A stretch of DNA of 64,000 nucleotides from Flagellimonas chongwuensis. Its GTDB lineage: Bacteria; Bacteroidota; Bacteroidia; Flavobacteriales; Flavobacteriaceae. Position 1 is the first letter of the stretch. Each line of letters begins with the position of its first letter. Location of the stretch: NCBI RefSeq assembly GCF_013376415.1, contig NZ_WYET01000004.1, forward strand, positions 868,001 to 932,000. The letters run 5' to 3'. A program made the position numbers and the translations under genes. Below are positions 26,254 to 35,860 of the stretch, in pieces. The notes below the pieces were generated by a model. The model saw only the letters and a list, made by a program, of their open reading frames with translations. It was not told the origin of the DNA and searched no databases.

Positions 26254-26275
26254 GTTGTTTTAAATAAAACAACTT
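26254..26275. promoter_or_regulatory. 9-bp perfect inverted repeat in the lysA upstream region
   Basis: AGTTGTTTT (26254-26262) and AAAACAACT (26267-26275) flank four bases. It sits between the divergent LON-domain gene and lysA, about 50 nt upstream of the lysA -7 box. It lacks the GC core of a terminator, so an operator is more likely. Confidence 0.45.
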
Positions 26276-26327
26276 GTTATATTTTGATAAAAATGTTTTA
26301 TTTCTTGCGTGTATAAGCAACAAAATA

Positions 26328-26335
26328 TAGTTTTG
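26328..26335 (+). promoter_or_regulatory. Putative -7 box (TAGTTTTG) of lysA, decides the start
   Basis: Perfect TANNTTTG match 18 nt before the ATG at 26354. The upstream in-frame start at 26309 would precede the promoter, so it is rejected. Confidence 0.55.
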
Positions 26336-26353
26336 CTCAAAATACCGTACAAT

Positions 26354-27592
26354 ATGAATTCTAAGGACTTACTTCAGCTAACCGAGCAATTTGGCGCACC
26401 GCTATATGTTTATGATGCCGATAAGATCACATCACAATACAAAAAGCTCACCAATGCTTTTAAGGGCGTACCCAATCTAAAGCTGAACTATGCGGCCAAA
26501 GCTTTGTCGAATGTTAGCATCCTACGATTGCTGAACAGTCTTGGGAGTGGTCTGGATACGGTATCCATACAAGAAGTAAAATTAGGCCTTCTGGCCGGGT
26601 TTAAACCGGAATCCATCATTTTCACCCCTAACGGGGTTTCTTTGGAAGAGATTGAGGAAGCCGCAGCACTAGGGGTTCAGGTGAATATAGACAACCTTTC
26701 CATTTTGGAACAGTTTGGAAGCAAGCACCCTGATATTCCCGTTTGTATCCGTATCAACCCTCATGTGATGGCGGGAGGAAATTCCAACATCTCCGTGGGA
26801 CATATCGATTCTAAATTTGGAATCAGCGTACATCAGATTCCACACCTATTGCGTATTGTGGAGTTGACCAACATGAACATCAACGGTATTCACATGCACA
26901 CAGGTAGCGATATTTTGGATATTGATGTTTTTCTTTATGCTTCGGAAATACTTTTTGAAACCGCGAAAAACTTCAAGGATCTAGAGTTTATCGACTTTGG
27001 TAGCGGGTTTAAAGTTCCTTATAAAGAAGGTGATATACAGACCAATGTGGATGAGTTGGGCAAAAAATTGACCAAAAGGTTCAATGAGTTTTGCAAAGAA
27101 TATGGTAGAGAGCTTACCCTTGCTTTTGAGCCGGGTAAATTCTTGGTAAGCGAAGCTGGCTTCTTTTTGGCAAAAGTAAATGTGGTAAAACAAACCACCT
27201 CTACCGTTTTTGCCAGTATCGATTCAGGTTTTAATCACTTGATAAGACCTATGCTGTATGGGTCCAACCATCAAATTATAAATATTTCCAATCCAAAAGG
27301 CAGGGAGCGTTATTACTCCGTAGTGGGGTACATTTGTGAGACAGATACCTTTGGAAGCAACCGCAGAATCAACGAAATATCCGAAGGGGACATCCTATGC
27401 TTTAAAAATGCCGGTGCTTACTGTTTTACCATGGCAAGCAATTACAACTCCAGATACAGGCCCGCGGAAGTACTTTGGTATCAGGGCAAAGCACATTTGA
27501 TTAGAAAAAGGGAAACCTTTGATGATATCTTGAATAATCAAGTTGACGTTAAGGAACTTTTTGAACCATCAAAAAAGCAAACCGTAAAGTAA
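26354..27592 (+). CDS. lysA: Diaminopimelate decarboxylase
   Basis: A 412-residue PLP enzyme. NYAAKALSN holds the PLP-binding Lys near residue 45, and the barrel motifs INPHVMAGG, HMHTGSDI and EPGKFLV follow, with the second-subunit Cys-containing GYICETDTFG near 335. It makes lysine from meso-diaminopimelate. I start at the ATG at 26354 because the -7 box lies 18 nt before it; an in-frame start 45 nt upstream would precede the box. It is monocistronic by appearance. Confidence 0.96.
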   Translation: MNSKDLLQLTEQFGAPLYVYDADKITSQYKKLTNAFKGVPNLKLNYAAKALSNVSILRLLNSLGSGLDTVSIQEVKLGLLAGFKPESIIFTPNGVSLEEIEEAAALGVQVNIDNLSILEQFGSKHPDIPVCIRINPHVMAGGNSNISVGHIDSKFGISVHQIPHLLRIVELTNMNINGIHMHTGSDILDIDVFLYASEILFETAKNFKDLEFIDFGSGFKVPYKEGDIQTNVDELGKKLTKRFNEFCKEYGRELTLAFEPGKFLVSEAGFFLAKVNVVKQTTSTVFASIDSGFNHLIRPMLYGSNHQIINISNPKGRERYYSVVGYICETDTFGSNRRINEISEGDILCFKNAGAYCFTMASNYNSRYRPAEVLWYQGKAHLIRKRETFDDILNNQVDVKELFEPSKKQTVK

Positions 27593-27646
27593 GCACAAAG
27601 CATTATTAGACTGTTAAAGGCAATACTTTTTTGGCACAATTTTCGT

Positions 27647-27654
27647 TAGTTTTG
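27647..27654 (+). promoter_or_regulatory. Putative -7 box (TAGTTTTG) of the thioredoxin-like gene
   Basis: Perfect TANNTTTG match 38 nt before the ATG at 27693. An in-frame start at 27657 would be only 2 nt from the box and is unlikely. Confidence 0.45.
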
Positions 27655-27692
27655 TATTGATACGACGACGATTACGTCAAAAAACCAAGACT

Positions 27693-28208
27693 ATGCGCTC
27701 AATTTTTACCCAAATCAGCTTACTTTTTCTAGTATTCACTAGCTTTAGTATTCAAGCTCAAGATATTAACTGGATATCATGGGAAGAGGCCGTTGAACTT
27801 TCCAAAACGGATGCCAAACCCAAAAAAATCTTTGTGGATGTTTATACGGACTGGTGCGGATGGTGCAAAAAAATGGACCAAAACACTTTTCAAAACCCCG
27901 AAGTATCCAAATATATGCAGGACAACTTCTATATGGTAAAAATGGATGCTGAAGGTAAAGACCCTATCGTATATCAAGGTAAGACCTTCAAGTATGTTCC
28001 CTCGGGAAGAAGAGGCTACCATGAGCTTGCAGCTGCACTATTACAGGGAAAAATGAGCTATCCTACGGTTGTTTTCTTGGATGAATCTCTAAATATGTTA
28101 TCTCCCGTTCCCGGTTATCAACAGGTGGAACCTTTTATGCAGATTGCCAAATACTTTGGCGACAACATTTATAAGGACAAAGATTGGCAAAGCTACGCTG
28201 GGAAATAA
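27693..28208 (+). CDS. Secreted thioredoxin-fold protein
   Basis: A 171-residue protein with a signal peptide (MRSIFTQISLLFLVFTSF, cleaved near IQA). The thioredoxin active site is DWCGWCKKMD, followed by a DsbD-C/thioredoxin_7-like DNFYMVKMDAEG and a cis-Pro segment SYPTVVFLD. It should act as a periplasmic reductase or disulfide carrier. It converges on guaB with only 28 nt between stops. Confidence 0.9.
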   Translation: MRSIFTQISLLFLVFTSFSIQAQDINWISWEEAVELSKTDAKPKKIFVDVYTDWCGWCKKMDQNTFQNPEVSKYMQDNFYMVKMDAEGKDPIVYQGKTFKYVPSGRRGYHELAAALLQGKMSYPTVVFLDESLNMLSPVPGYQQVEPFMQIAKYFGDNIYKDKDWQSYAGK

Positions 28209-28236
28209 AATTCCCCAGCCGCTTTGACCTTATTTC

Positions 28237-29709
28237 TTATCTGCTATAGTTCGGACTTTCTTTTGTAATCGTAACATTATGTGGGTGACTCTCGTGAATT
28301 CCGCTTGATGTAATCTTTACAAATCGAGCGTTGTTTTTAAGGGTTTCGATATCCTTGGCACCGCAATAGCCCATACCTGCCCGCAGCCCACCAATAAACT
28401 GGTGCATGCTTTCCATTAATTCCCCTTTGTAAGGCACACGGCCAACTATACCTTCTGGAACCAACTTTTTGATATCGTCCTCAACGTCCTGAAAGTATCT
28501 GTCTTTACTACCTTGCTTCATGGCTTCTACAGAGCCCATTCCGCGGTAAGATTTAAACTTTCTTCCTTCGTAGATTATGGTTTCTCCCGGAGATTCTTTG
28601 GTGCCCGCAAGCAAGGACCCCAACATTACGGTGTCCGCCCCGGCCGCCAATGCTTTTGGGATATCACCGGTATATCGGATTCCTCCATCCGCGATAACAG
28701 GAATACCAGTCCCCTTTAATGCGGCGGCAACTTCCAAAACAGCGGAAAACTGGGGAAATCCAACCCCCGCCACAACACGCGTGGTGCAAATGGAACCTGG
28801 CCCGATTCCAACCTTTACGGCATCGGCACCGGCCTCTACCAAGTATTTTGCGGCTTCAGCAGTCGCTATGTTTCCGACGACCACTTCCAGTTCCGGGAAC
28901 GATTTCTTTACCGCCTTTAAAATACTTACCACACCTTTGGTGTGCCCGTGAGCCGTATCTATGATTACGGCGTCTACGCCAGCCTTGACCAAGGCTGCTG
29001 CACGATCTACCGCATCTCCTGTGACGCCAATTGCCGCAGCTACGCGCAATCGTCCGTACTGGTCCTTATTGGCTATGGGTTTTTGGGTAAGTTTCGTAAT
29101 ATCCCTAAAGGTAATGAGGCCTATAAGCTCGTCATTGTCATTTATTACCGGAAGTTTTTCAATTTTGTTCTCTTGCAGGATCACTTCTGCCTGTTGAAGT
29201 GAAGTACCCTCGGCGACAGTCACCAAATTTTCGGACGTCATTACATCCGCAATGGGCCTATCGTCATTTTTCTCAAAACGAAGATCACGATTGGTCACAA
29301 TACCGATCAGCTTTTTGTTGCTGTCCACAATGGGAATTCCACCGATACTATGCTCTCTCATACTTGCTTTGGCATCGCGCACCAAGGATTCCAATGGTAG
29401 AGTAACAGGATCCATGATCATTCCACTCTCTGCCCGCTTTACTTTTCTGACCTTAAGTGCTTGTTGCTCTATGGTCATATTTTTATGAAGCACACCAATA
29501 CCGCCCTCCCTTGCCATGGCTATGGCCATACGGGATTCGGTCACTGTATCCATCGCTGCGGAAACAATGGGGACATTTATGGTGATGTTCTTTGTAAATT
29601 TTGATTGAATATTTACTTCTCTGGGAAGTACTTCGGAGTATGCCGGCACAAGAAGAACGTCGTCGTACGTAAGTCCTTCTCCAACAATTTTGTTCTGGTG
29701 AGCTTCCAT
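28237..29709 (-). CDS. guaB: IMP dehydrogenase
   Basis: At 490 residues it is full length. The catalytic barrel surrounds two CBS domains (about 95-210). The active-site loop [13 protein letters not shown] carries the catalytic Cys, and the flap contains the region [11 protein letters not shown]. It oxidises IMP to XMP, the rate-limiting step of guanine nucleotide synthesis. A TATATTTG box lies 23 nt before the ATG. Confidence 0.98.
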   Translation of the reverse strand: MEAHQNKIVGEGLTYDDVLLVPAYSEVLPREVNIQSKFTKNITINVPIVSAAMDTVTESRMAIAMAREGGIGVLHKNMTIEQQALKVRKVKRAESGMIMDPVTLPLESLVRDAKASMREHSIGGIPIVDSNKKLIGIVTNRDLRFEKNDDRPIADVMTSENLVTVAEGTSLQQAEVILQENKIEKLPVINDNDELIGLITFRDITKLTQKPIANKDQYGRLRVAAAIGVTGDAVDRAAALVKAGVDAVIIDTAHGHTKGVVSILKAVKKSFPELEVVVGNIATAEAAKYLVEAGADAVKVGIGPGSICTTRVVAGVGFPQFSAVLEVAAALKGTGIPVIADGGIRYTGDIPKALAAGADTVMLGSLLAGTKESPGETIIYEGRKFKSYRGMGSVEAMKQGSKDRYFQDVEDDIKKLVPEGIVGRVPYKGELMESMHQFIGGLRAGMGYCGAKDIETLKNNARFVKITSSGIHESHPHNVTITKESPNYSR

Positions 29710-29732
29710 TGCAATTACGGATTAATTGCGTG

Positions 29733-29740
29733 CAAATATA
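29733..29740 (-). promoter_or_regulatory. Putative -7 box (TATATTTG) of guaB
   Basis: Perfect TANNTTTG match on the minus strand, 23 nt before the guaB ATG. Confidence 0.55.
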
Positions 29741-29861
29741 CCACTAATTTATTGGATTACCTCGCTGTGCCCGTATTACATTTTTTCGGCTCCTAGAAAT
29801 TTGTTCGATTATTTAGAATCATTCTATATAATTATTACCTTTAGGGTTCAAATCTTTTTTT

Positions 29862-30212
29862 ATGTGCAGATTTTTGAATGTGATGAGCCGGTCGAAAAAT
29901 GGGGTGTTGACTTTCTGTGACCACACCAAATTATTTCAATTACTATACAACAACCTCTGTTTTGAGTTGTATGAATGGGAGCTAGACGCTTTACGAGAAT
30001 ACATTGAACAGCTAGATATTCCCTATTGGGAAAAACACTTGAAAAATTGGGGCCATCAACGTAAAATTCCAATCTCCGTGGGCAAAAAACATTTCATCAT
30101 CTTGGTAAATAAGGAGGAAGTCAGTGAACTACTAAGCCTACTGTGTTTTGAAAAGCAAGGCGTAGCATTATTAAGTCACGATGAAATCGACTATCAATTC
30201 ATCGAGAACTGA
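29862..30212 (+). CDS. Conserved hypothetical protein (116 aa; possibly DUF6686 family)
   Basis: A 116-residue soluble protein with FCDHTKLFQLLYNNLCFELYEW near the N-terminus and KIPISVGKKHFIILVNKEEV in the middle. I believe it belongs to a small Bacteroidota family (perhaps DUF6686), without certainty. A later in-frame ATG at 29883 is possible, but a near-perfect box (TACCTTTA, 29836-29843) is 18 nt from 29862, which favours the longer form. It overlaps the convergent membrane-protein gene by 14 nt. Function unknown. Confidence 0.7.
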   Translation: MCRFLNVMSRSKNGVLTFCDHTKLFQLLYNNLCFELYEWELDALREYIEQLDIPYWEKHLKNWGHQRKIPISVGKKHFIILVNKEEVSELLSLLCFEKQGVALLSHDEIDYQFIEN

Positions 30213-30717
30213 TACCTGATATTTTGAATGTTTTCGGAAACATACATTGCCAAAGTACTAAGATAGCTGAGCCCGTGTAGGTAATCGTCATCAAAATTCC
30301 AGAAAACACCACAATATACCTGAACCAATCAATACCCGACCACATGAGATAAATACCTCCAAATGTTAGAATTATGGAAAGGAACGGTTCTATCGTCAAA
30401 AAAAGTTTAAGCTTTTTTGGGGCTTTTGTTAGCCATACCAATCCACCCAAAAGAAAAAATATGAGTGACATGGAGAGTATATGTGTATGGACTATGGTCA
30501 GCATCTCACGGTTCCCTTTTTTGAATTTCATTTCTTCCGCATCTTCATCATCTTCATTACCCAAATAATTTTCCTCGATTCCAGCTGGTGTGGTGGATTC
30601 CGTTTCTTGGATAAAAAGCAATCCCGTGAAATAACCTACGGATAAAACAAATACGAATGTTGCTATAAAAAAACGTAGTTCTTTAGGGAAGCTGGGCAAA
30701 AGACCGTTATATCTCAT
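30199..30717 (-). CDS. Hypothetical four-helix membrane protein
   Basis: A 172-residue integral membrane protein with four hydrophobic segments, near 12-33, 70-95, 103-125 and 130-160. The loop between the first two is acidic (NEDDEDAEEMKFK), and IVHTHILSMS at the second helix places two His in or near the membrane. I do not recognise the family. The arrangement with membrane His residues is compatible with heme or metal binding, but this is inference. A TATCTTTG box lies 22 nt upstream. Confidence 0.75.
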   Translation of the reverse strand: MRYNGLLPSFPKELRFFIATFVFVLSVGYFTGLLFIQETESTTPAGIEENYLGNEDDEDAEEMKFKKGNREMLTIVHTHILSMSLIFFLLGGLVWLTKAPKKLKLFLTIEPFLSIILTFGGIYLMWSGIDWFRYIVVFSGILMTITYTGSAILVLWQCMFPKTFKISGISSR

Positions 30718-30739
30718 AATGATGAATGATTGGAAGCAT

Positions 30740-30747
30740 CAAAGATA
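30740..30747 (-). promoter_or_regulatory. Putative -7 box (TATCTTTG) of the four-helix membrane protein gene
   Basis: Perfect TANNTTTG match on the minus strand, 22 nt before the start at 30717. Confidence 0.5.
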
Positions 30748-30800
30748 TCAATTTAGACTCAATCTAAATAAATAGCGAAGGATTTAAATCGATTAAGGAA

Positions 30801-31664
30801 TCAATGATACACGGAAAACAACTCAGTGGCTTTGTTGTATGCCGCTTCAAAAACCATCCAGTTAACACCTGAATCTGCCTTTTCTGTAGTAAAGTAGGAC
30901 AGCATTTTCTCTGTGGGCATGTTGCCGGTCAGCTCGTCTTTCGCCATGGGACAACCACCAAAACCTTGCACTACTCCATCAAAACGGCGGCAACCGGCCT
31001 TGTACGCCGCATCCACCTTTTCGTGCCACTTAACGGGCGTAGTGTGCAAATGGGCACCGAACTCTATTTCTGGGTATTTCGGAATCAGATTGCTGAACAA
31101 ATAATCGATTACTTCTGGTGTGGAACTTCCAATGGTATCGGACAAGGATAGGATTTTGGTTCCCATATCGGCCAATTTCTCGGTCCACTCCCCTACTATC
31201 TCCACGTTCCATGGGTCGCCATATGGATTTCCGAATCCCATGGAAATGTAGGTGACCACCTCCTTGTTGTTTGCGTCTGCCAATTCCAAGATTCCCTTTA
31301 GCGTTTCCACCGATTGGTCTATCGTCTTGTGTGTGTTCCGCATCTGAAAGTTTTCGGAAATGGAGAATGGAAAACCCAGATAATCTATAGCTTCGTGTTC
31401 ACAGGCATCTTGAGCGCCTCGTACATTGGCCACAATGGCCAAAAGTTTACTTCGGGTGCGGGACAAATCCAACTTTGCCAAAACCTCAGCGGTATCCTGC
31501 ATTTGCGGTATGGCCTTGGGAGATACAAAACTTCCGAAATCGATGGTATCAAAACCACAGCCCAAAAGCGATTGAATATACTTCACCTTTTCATCCGTAG
31601 GAATAAAGGTTTTGATACCCTGCATGGCATCCCTTGGACATTCTATGAGTTTTACTTTTTGCAT
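30801..31664 (-). CDS. Hydroxymethylglutaryl-CoA lyase
   Basis: A 287-residue TIM-barrel enzyme of the HMGL-like family. The start at 31664 (MQKVKLIECPRDAMQG) is preferred over an upstream ATG because the family begins here and a GGGAG sequence precedes it. Key residues include ECPRD with the conserved Arg-Asp, AHLHTTP with metal-ligand His residues, and GFGGCPMAKDELTGN with the catalytic Cys. It cleaves HMG-CoA to acetyl-CoA and acetoacetate in leucine breakdown. Last gene of a probable pyrD-lysE-HMGL operon. Confidence 0.93.
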   Translation of the reverse strand: MQKVKLIECPRDAMQGIKTFIPTDEKVKYIQSLLGCGFDTIDFGSFVSPKAIPQMQDTAEVLAKLDLSRTRSKLLAIVANVRGAQDACEHEAIDYLGFPFSISENFQMRNTHKTIDQSVETLKGILELADANNKEVVTYISMGFGNPYGDPWNVEIVGEWTEKLADMGTKILSLSDTIGSSTPEVIDYLFSNLIPKYPEIEFGAHLHTTPVKWHEKVDAAYKAGCRRFDGVVQGFGGCPMAKDELTGNMPTEKMLSYFTTEKADSGVNWMVFEAAYNKATELFSVYH

Positions 31665-31685
31665 AGTCTCCCGTAAAAATAGCAC

Positions 31686-32342
31686 TTATTTCTCCGACAG
31701 AAACAGATAAAGAGCAATCCCCACAAAAACAACTATCTGCACCCATTTTAAATAGAATCCTGTTTTTTGATGACGCGAAAGATACTTGGTGATTTTACCC
31801 GCCAAAACTGCAATTGTACCGAAAACAATGAATGCGGAAAGCATAAAAAGTAATCCCAAAATGTAAAATTGAACTACAGTACTTAGACTCTCACTGAACA
31901 AAAAACCAGGAAAAAATGCCAAAAAGAAGATGGTAACCTTAGGATTAAGCACATTCATGGTGAAACCGGTCCAAAAAAGTTTTCTTGGTGATTTGGTAGT
32001 TCTGTTTTTGTCATCCAGAAGAATGGAGGCATCACTACGATAAACTTGATAAGCCAAGTACAATAAATATATGGCACCAAATAATTTGATGGCAAAAAAC
32101 AAAACATCACTTTGTTTAATGATTTCAGACACCCCAAAAGCCAAAAGTGTGGTATGCACCAAACAACCGGAGACCAATCCAAATACGGTGGCCAGGCCGG
32201 ATTTTGTTCCGTTACTGATGCTTTGGGTGAGCACAAAAATATTATCAGGTCCCGGTGAAATGGCTAAAACCAAGGAAGACACCAAAAATGCAATCAATAC
32301 GGGTGAATTGATGGTTTCCAGAAATATTAGCAAACCGTACAT
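31686..32342 (-). CDS. LysE family amino-acid exporter
   Basis: A 218-residue membrane protein with six hydrophobic segments. The family signature SLVLAISPGPDNIFVLTQSI is near the N-terminus and FNxNVLNPK-like FTMNVLNPKVTIFFLAFFPG lies in the middle. LysE/RhtB proteins export lysine, homoserine, threonine or related compounds. AAGGTAGT directly precedes the ATG. It begins 6 nt after pyrD and is followed 21 nt later by HMG-CoA lyase, so the three are probably one transcript. Confidence 0.93.
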   Translation of the reverse strand: MYGLLIFLETINSPVLIAFLVSSLVLAISPGPDNIFVLTQSISNGTKSGLATVFGLVSGCLVHTTLLAFGVSEIIKQSDVLFFAIKLFGAIYLLYLAYQVYRSDASILLDDKNRTTKSPRKLFWTGFTMNVLNPKVTIFFLAFFPGFLFSESLSTVVQFYILGLLFMLSAFIVFGTIAVLAGKITKYLSRHQKTGFYLKWVQIVVFVGIALYLFLSEK

Positions 32343-32348
32343 ACTACC

Positions 32349-33389
32349 TTAAGTCATTTTTTCCAAAATGGCCTTGTTGATTTTTTTGACAAGTGCCGGT
32401 CCCTCGTATATAAAACCGGTGTAAAGCTGCACCAAATCCGCACCTGCCTCCAATTTTTCGAGCGCATCAGCTTCGGAGTGTATACCGCCGACACCTATAA
32501 TCGGGAATGCCTTTCTGCTGTTATCAGCCAAAAATCGGATTACCTCGGTACTCCTATTGGTCAATGGTTTTCCACTTAAACCGCCTGCTTCCTCAGATAA
32601 GGTCAAATGCGATTTTAAGTCATTTCGTGCAATCGTGGTATTTGTCGCTATTACCCCTTCGATTTTTGTGTCGGCCACAATTTCGATGATATCCAATAGT
32701 TGGTCGTCCGTTAAATCAGGAGCAATCTTCAATAATATCGGTTTTTCTTTCTTAGACACGCTCTTGGCCATTTTTTTATTATGACTCTTTAACTTTTTGA
32801 GCAATTTGGTGAGTGGTTCCCTATCCTGAAGTTCTCTCAAACCTGGCGTATTGGGTGAACTCACATTTACTACAAAATAGTCCACATGCTCGAACAGAGC
32901 TTCAAAACAGATGAGATAATCCTTTAAGGCATCCTCATTGGGTGTAACCTTGTTTTTACCAATATTACCTCCAACAATTACGCGATGACTCTTCTTCAAC
33001 TGCTCAACGGCTTCAAAAACACCTTTATTGTTGAACCCCATCCTATTGATAATGGCCTCATCATCCTTTAATCGGAACAACCGTTTTTTGGGGTTGCCCG
33101 GTTGTGGTTTTGGGGTTACCGTACCTATTTCAACAAATCCAAATCCAAAATCCGAAAACTCGTTGTACAGTTTGGCATCTTTATCAAAACCAGCGGCCAA
33201 TCCCACCGGATTCTTAAACCTCACGCCAAATACTTCCCGTTCCAATCTTGGGTCATCAACAACAAAAATCTTTCGGAAAATACTGCCCAAACCCAATCTT
33301 GAAAAAAACTTTATAGCCCTAAAAGTAAAGTGGTGCACGGCTTCTGGGTCAAACAAAAAAAGTACCGGACGAATAAGGATTTTGTACAT
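32349..33389 (-). CDS. pyrD: Dihydroorotate dehydrogenase (quinone), class 2
   Basis: A 346-residue flavoenzyme with an N-terminal membrane-associating extension ([20 protein letters not shown]). [13 protein letters not shown] and [21 protein letters not shown] are class 2 hallmarks, and [12 protein letters not shown] contains the catalytic Ser region. It oxidises dihydroorotate with quinone in pyrimidine synthesis. A TATTTTTG box lies 17 nt upstream. It heads the pyrD-lysE-HMGL cluster. Confidence 0.97.
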   Translation of the reverse strand: MYKILIRPVLFLFDPEAVHHFTFRAIKFFSRLGLGSIFRKIFVVDDPRLEREVFGVRFKNPVGLAAGFDKDAKLYNEFSDFGFGFVEIGTVTPKPQPGNPKKRLFRLKDDEAIINRMGFNNKGVFEAVEQLKKSHRVIVGGNIGKNKVTPNEDALKDYLICFEALFEHVDYFVVNVSSPNTPGLRELQDREPLTKLLKKLKSHNKKMAKSVSKKEKPILLKIAPDLTDDQLLDIIEIVADTKIEGVIATNTTIARNDLKSHLTLSEEAGGLSGKPLTNRSTEVIRFLADNSRKAFPIIGVGGIHSEADALEKLEAGADLVQLYTGFIYEGPALVKKINKAILEKMT

Positions 33390-33406
33390 TCAGAATGGAT
33401 TTTGGA

Positions 33407-33414
33407 CAAAAATA
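33407..33414 (-). promoter_or_regulatory. Putative -7 box (TATTTTTG) of pyrD
   Basis: Perfect TANNTTTG match on the minus strand, 17 nt before the pyrD ATG. Confidence 0.55.
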
Positions 33415-33445
33415 AAAACTCTTAAAACAGTTCTTAACATTTCGG

Positions 33446-33865
33446 TCAATTTTCGTCAACAGACCTATTTACATAGATGGGGCGCAGGGTCATTTGGTTG
33501 CACAGCTTCAAATACCTATCATATTGTGTTTGAGTGAAACTTTCCAGCAGTCTTTTATCCATCATATGGACATTTTTTGCCATGCTATCAATAAAGGATT
33601 GGTACTTTTTGGACACTTCAATCAGAACTTCAGGCGAGCTGTCCTCATTTTGTTTCATTAGGTACTCTGCCCGTTCCTTAAAAATATCGTTCCTGATTTT
33701 TAGTTCGGCACTCCAATTTTTCAAGTCCTCCTTTTGCTCTTCCGTGAGTTCAAAAACTTTGGTAATGGTCTCGTTATCCCTACCGCCAACGCCTAAAATA
33801 CAATCCATCTGGGCAGTTCCGTAAAACCCAGATATCAAAAAAAGAAAATATACCAATGGTTTCAA
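33446..33865 (-). CDS. Secreted helical hypothetical protein, Spy/CpxP-like in outline
   Basis: A 139-residue protein with a signal peptide ending at about residue 18 (GTAQ). The mature part is mostly helical, with FELTEEQKEDLKNWSAELK early on, similar in outline to the LTxxQ motif of Spy/CpxP-type periplasmic proteins, and SFTQTQYDRYLKL near the end as a possible second motif. Function unknown; a periplasmic chaperone-like or sensor role is only a suggestion. A TAATTTTG box lies 53 nt upstream, divergent from pepT. Confidence 0.7.
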   Translation of the reverse strand: MKPLVYFLFLISGFYGTAQMDCILGVGGRDNETITKVFELTEEQKEDLKNWSAELKIRNDIFKERAEYLMKQNEDSSPEVLIEVSKKYQSFIDSMAKNVHMMDKRLLESFTQTQYDRYLKLCNQMTLRPIYVNRSVDEN

Positions 33866-33918
33866 GTGAAGTTGAATTTAATCGTTTGTGAAAGATACTT
33901 ATTAATGCTCTTGATTTG

Positions 33919-33926
33919 CAAAATTA
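33919..33926 (-). promoter_or_regulatory. Putative -7 box (TAATTTTG), Spy-like gene
   Basis: Perfect TANNTTTG on the minus strand, 53 nt before the start at 33865, and within 16 nt of the divergent pepT box. Confidence 0.4.
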
Positions 33927-33941
33927 CGTCTGAATAAGCAT

Positions 33942-33949
33942 TATTTTTG
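33942..33949 (+). promoter_or_regulatory. Putative -7 box (TATTTTTG) of pepT
   Basis: Perfect TANNTTTG match 19 nt before the pepT ATG. Confidence 0.55.
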
Positions 33950-33968
33950 ATGAAATTCAACACCGACC

Positions 33969-35198
33969 ATGGAAAAGTTATTGTCCCGATTTTTAGATTA
34001 CGTAACCACTGACACACAGAGCGACCCCTATTCCAAGACCACTCCAAGTACAGAAAAACAATGGGATCTAGCGAAGAAATTAGTGATGGAACTGCACCAA
34101 ATCGGTATGCAGGAGGTCTCAATCGACGAAAATGCCTACATAATGGCAACCTTGCCTAGCAATACTGATAAAAAAGTACCTACCATTGGATTTGTGTCTC
34201 ATTTTGATACCTCCCCAGATTTTTCGGGCAGAAATGTAAAGCCACAGATCATTGAAAATTATGACGGGAAAGATATTGTGCTCAACAAGTTGAACAATAT
34301 TGTTCTATCTCCCGATTATTTTGAAGATTTGAAAGATTACGTAGGTCAAACACTAATTACCACCGACGGGACCACGTTATTGGGCGCTGATGACAAAGCA
34401 GGTATTGCCGAAATTATTACCGCCATGGAATACTTGATTCAACATCCTGAGATCAAACATGGAAAAATTAGGATTGCCTTTACTCCCGATGAAGAAATTG
34501 GGCGAGGCGCCCACAAATTCGATGTGGAAAAATTCGGTGCGGAATGGGCCTACACCATGGATGGTAGCCAAGTGGGCGAACTGGAATACGAAAACTTCAA
34601 TGCCGCAAAGGCCAAGATCACCGTTACCGGAAAAAGTGTGCATCCCGGATATGCAAAAAACAAAATGGTAAATGCCATTGGGATTGCCAATGACTATTTA
34701 ACCCATTTGCCCCCTAGTGAAGTACCTGAGCATACCACGGGTCGAGAGGGCTTCTTCCATGTGCACAAAATCAAGGGGGAAATTGAAAAGGCAGAAATAG
34801 ATTTGATTATCCGTGATCACGATGCAGTGCATTTTCAGGCTAGAAAAGACCTTTTAATCGACATCAAGGACAAACTCAACAAAAAATATGGAGAGTTCAT
34901 CAACCTGACCATTGAGGATCAGTATAAGAATATGAGAGAGAAGGTGGAACCAGTCTTTCATATTGTAGAAATAGCGGAAGAAGCCATGAAATCTCTCCAA
35001 ATAGAACCCATTATTAAACCTATCCGTGGCGGGACCGATGGCTCCCAACTCAGTTTTATGGGGCTACCCTGCCCCAACATCTTTGCCGGTGGGCACAATT
35101 TCCATGGCAAATACGAGTATGTTCCCTTGGAAAGTATGGAAAAAGCTGTGCTGGTTATCGCCAAAATTTGCGAACTTACCGCTAGTCAAATCAGATAG
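33969..35198 (+). CDS. pepT: Peptidase T (tripeptide aminopeptidase)
   Basis: A 409-residue M20 metallopeptidase. Zinc-binding residues appear in [37 protein letters not shown], and near the C-terminus [22 protein letters not shown]. PepT removes the N-terminal residue of tripeptides in the cytosol. A -7 box lies 19 nt upstream. The YdeI-like gene starts 2 nt after its stop, so they are likely co-transcribed. Confidence 0.96.
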   Translation: MEKLLSRFLDYVTTDTQSDPYSKTTPSTEKQWDLAKKLVMELHQIGMQEVSIDENAYIMATLPSNTDKKVPTIGFVSHFDTSPDFSGRNVKPQIIENYDGKDIVLNKLNNIVLSPDYFEDLKDYVGQTLITTDGTTLLGADDKAGIAEIITAMEYLIQHPEIKHGKIRIAFTPDEEIGRGAHKFDVEKFGAEWAYTMDGSQVGELEYENFNAAKAKITVTGKSVHPGYAKNKMVNAIGIANDYLTHLPPSEVPEHTTGREGFFHVHKIKGEIEKAEIDLIIRDHDAVHFQARKDLLIDIKDKLNKKYGEFINLTIEDQYKNMREKVEPVFHIVEIAEEAMKSLQIEPIIKPIRGGTDGSQLSFMGLPCPNIFAGGHNFHGKYEYVPLESMEKAVLVIAKICELTASQIR

Positions 35199-35200
35199 TT

Positions 35201-35791
35201 GTGAATAAAATCGAAAAACTGGAGTCTTTTTACGAAAGCGAGCATCCGTTTAAGGGCGGCATTGCTCTACTGCGAGAGATTGCCCTAAAAACAGAAGCCG
35301 TAGAGGACTTTAAATGGAGTATACCTGTTTATACATTGGATGGCAAAAATGTATTTGGCATTGGAAAGTTCAAGAGCTATTTCGGTGTTTGGTTTTTTAA
35401 CGGGGTATATCTAAAGGATCCGCAAGACGTACTAGAAAATGCACAAGAAGGCAAAACCAAAGGTATGCGCCATTGGAAGTTCCACAATTGGGAAGAAGTT
35501 AACCAAAAGGATGTACTGGCCTATATGAATGAAGCTTTGGAAAATCAAAAAAAGGGATTGGAAGTGCAAGCCGAGAAGACCAAGAAAGTTACCATTCCCC
35601 AATTATTACAAGCTGAATTGGACCAAAATCGCGAACTAAGGACAGCTTTTGAAAAATTTACTCCCTACAAACAAAAAGAATTCTGCGAGTACATTGCCGA
35701 GGCTAAACAGGAGAAAACCAAACTGCGCAGATTGGAAAAAATACTTCCCATGATTAAAGTGGGTGTTGGGTTGAATGATACTTATCGCTAA
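35201..35791 (+). CDS. DUF1801/YdeI-OmpD-associated family protein
   Basis: A 196-residue cytosolic protein starting at GTG. The N-terminal DUF1801 fold includes FKWSIPVYTLDGKNVFGIGKF and FFNGVYLKDP, and the C-terminal part (about 130-185: KEFCEYIAEAKQEKTKLRRL) matches the YdeI/OmdA helical extension. E. coli and Salmonella homologues are linked to antimicrobial peptide resistance and outer-membrane porin association, but the mechanism is unknown. It starts 2 nt after pepT. Confidence 0.85.
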   Translation: MNKIEKLESFYESEHPFKGGIALLREIALKTEAVEDFKWSIPVYTLDGKNVFGIGKFKSYFGVWFFNGVYLKDPQDVLENAQEGKTKGMRHWKFHNWEEVNQKDVLAYMNEALENQKKGLEVQAEKTKKVTIPQLLQAELDQNRELRTAFEKFTPYKQKEFCEYIAEAKQEKTKLRRLEKILPMIKVGVGLNDTYR

Positions 35792-35830
35792 AATCATAGG
35801 CTTACATCTATAATTCGCTTATATTGAGTG

Positions 35831-35838
35831 TAAATTTG
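35831..35838 (+). promoter_or_regulatory. Putative -7 box (TAAATTTG) of the AraC-type regulator
   Basis: Perfect TANNTTTG match 22 nt before the regulator ATG. Confidence 0.5.
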
Positions 35839-35860
35839 CATCATCAATCAAAAATCATCA

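Noticed and set aside
26309..26353. Extended N-terminus of lysA
   Set aside because: The -7 box at 26328-26335 lies between the upstream start and the ATG at 26354, and the family starts at the latter.
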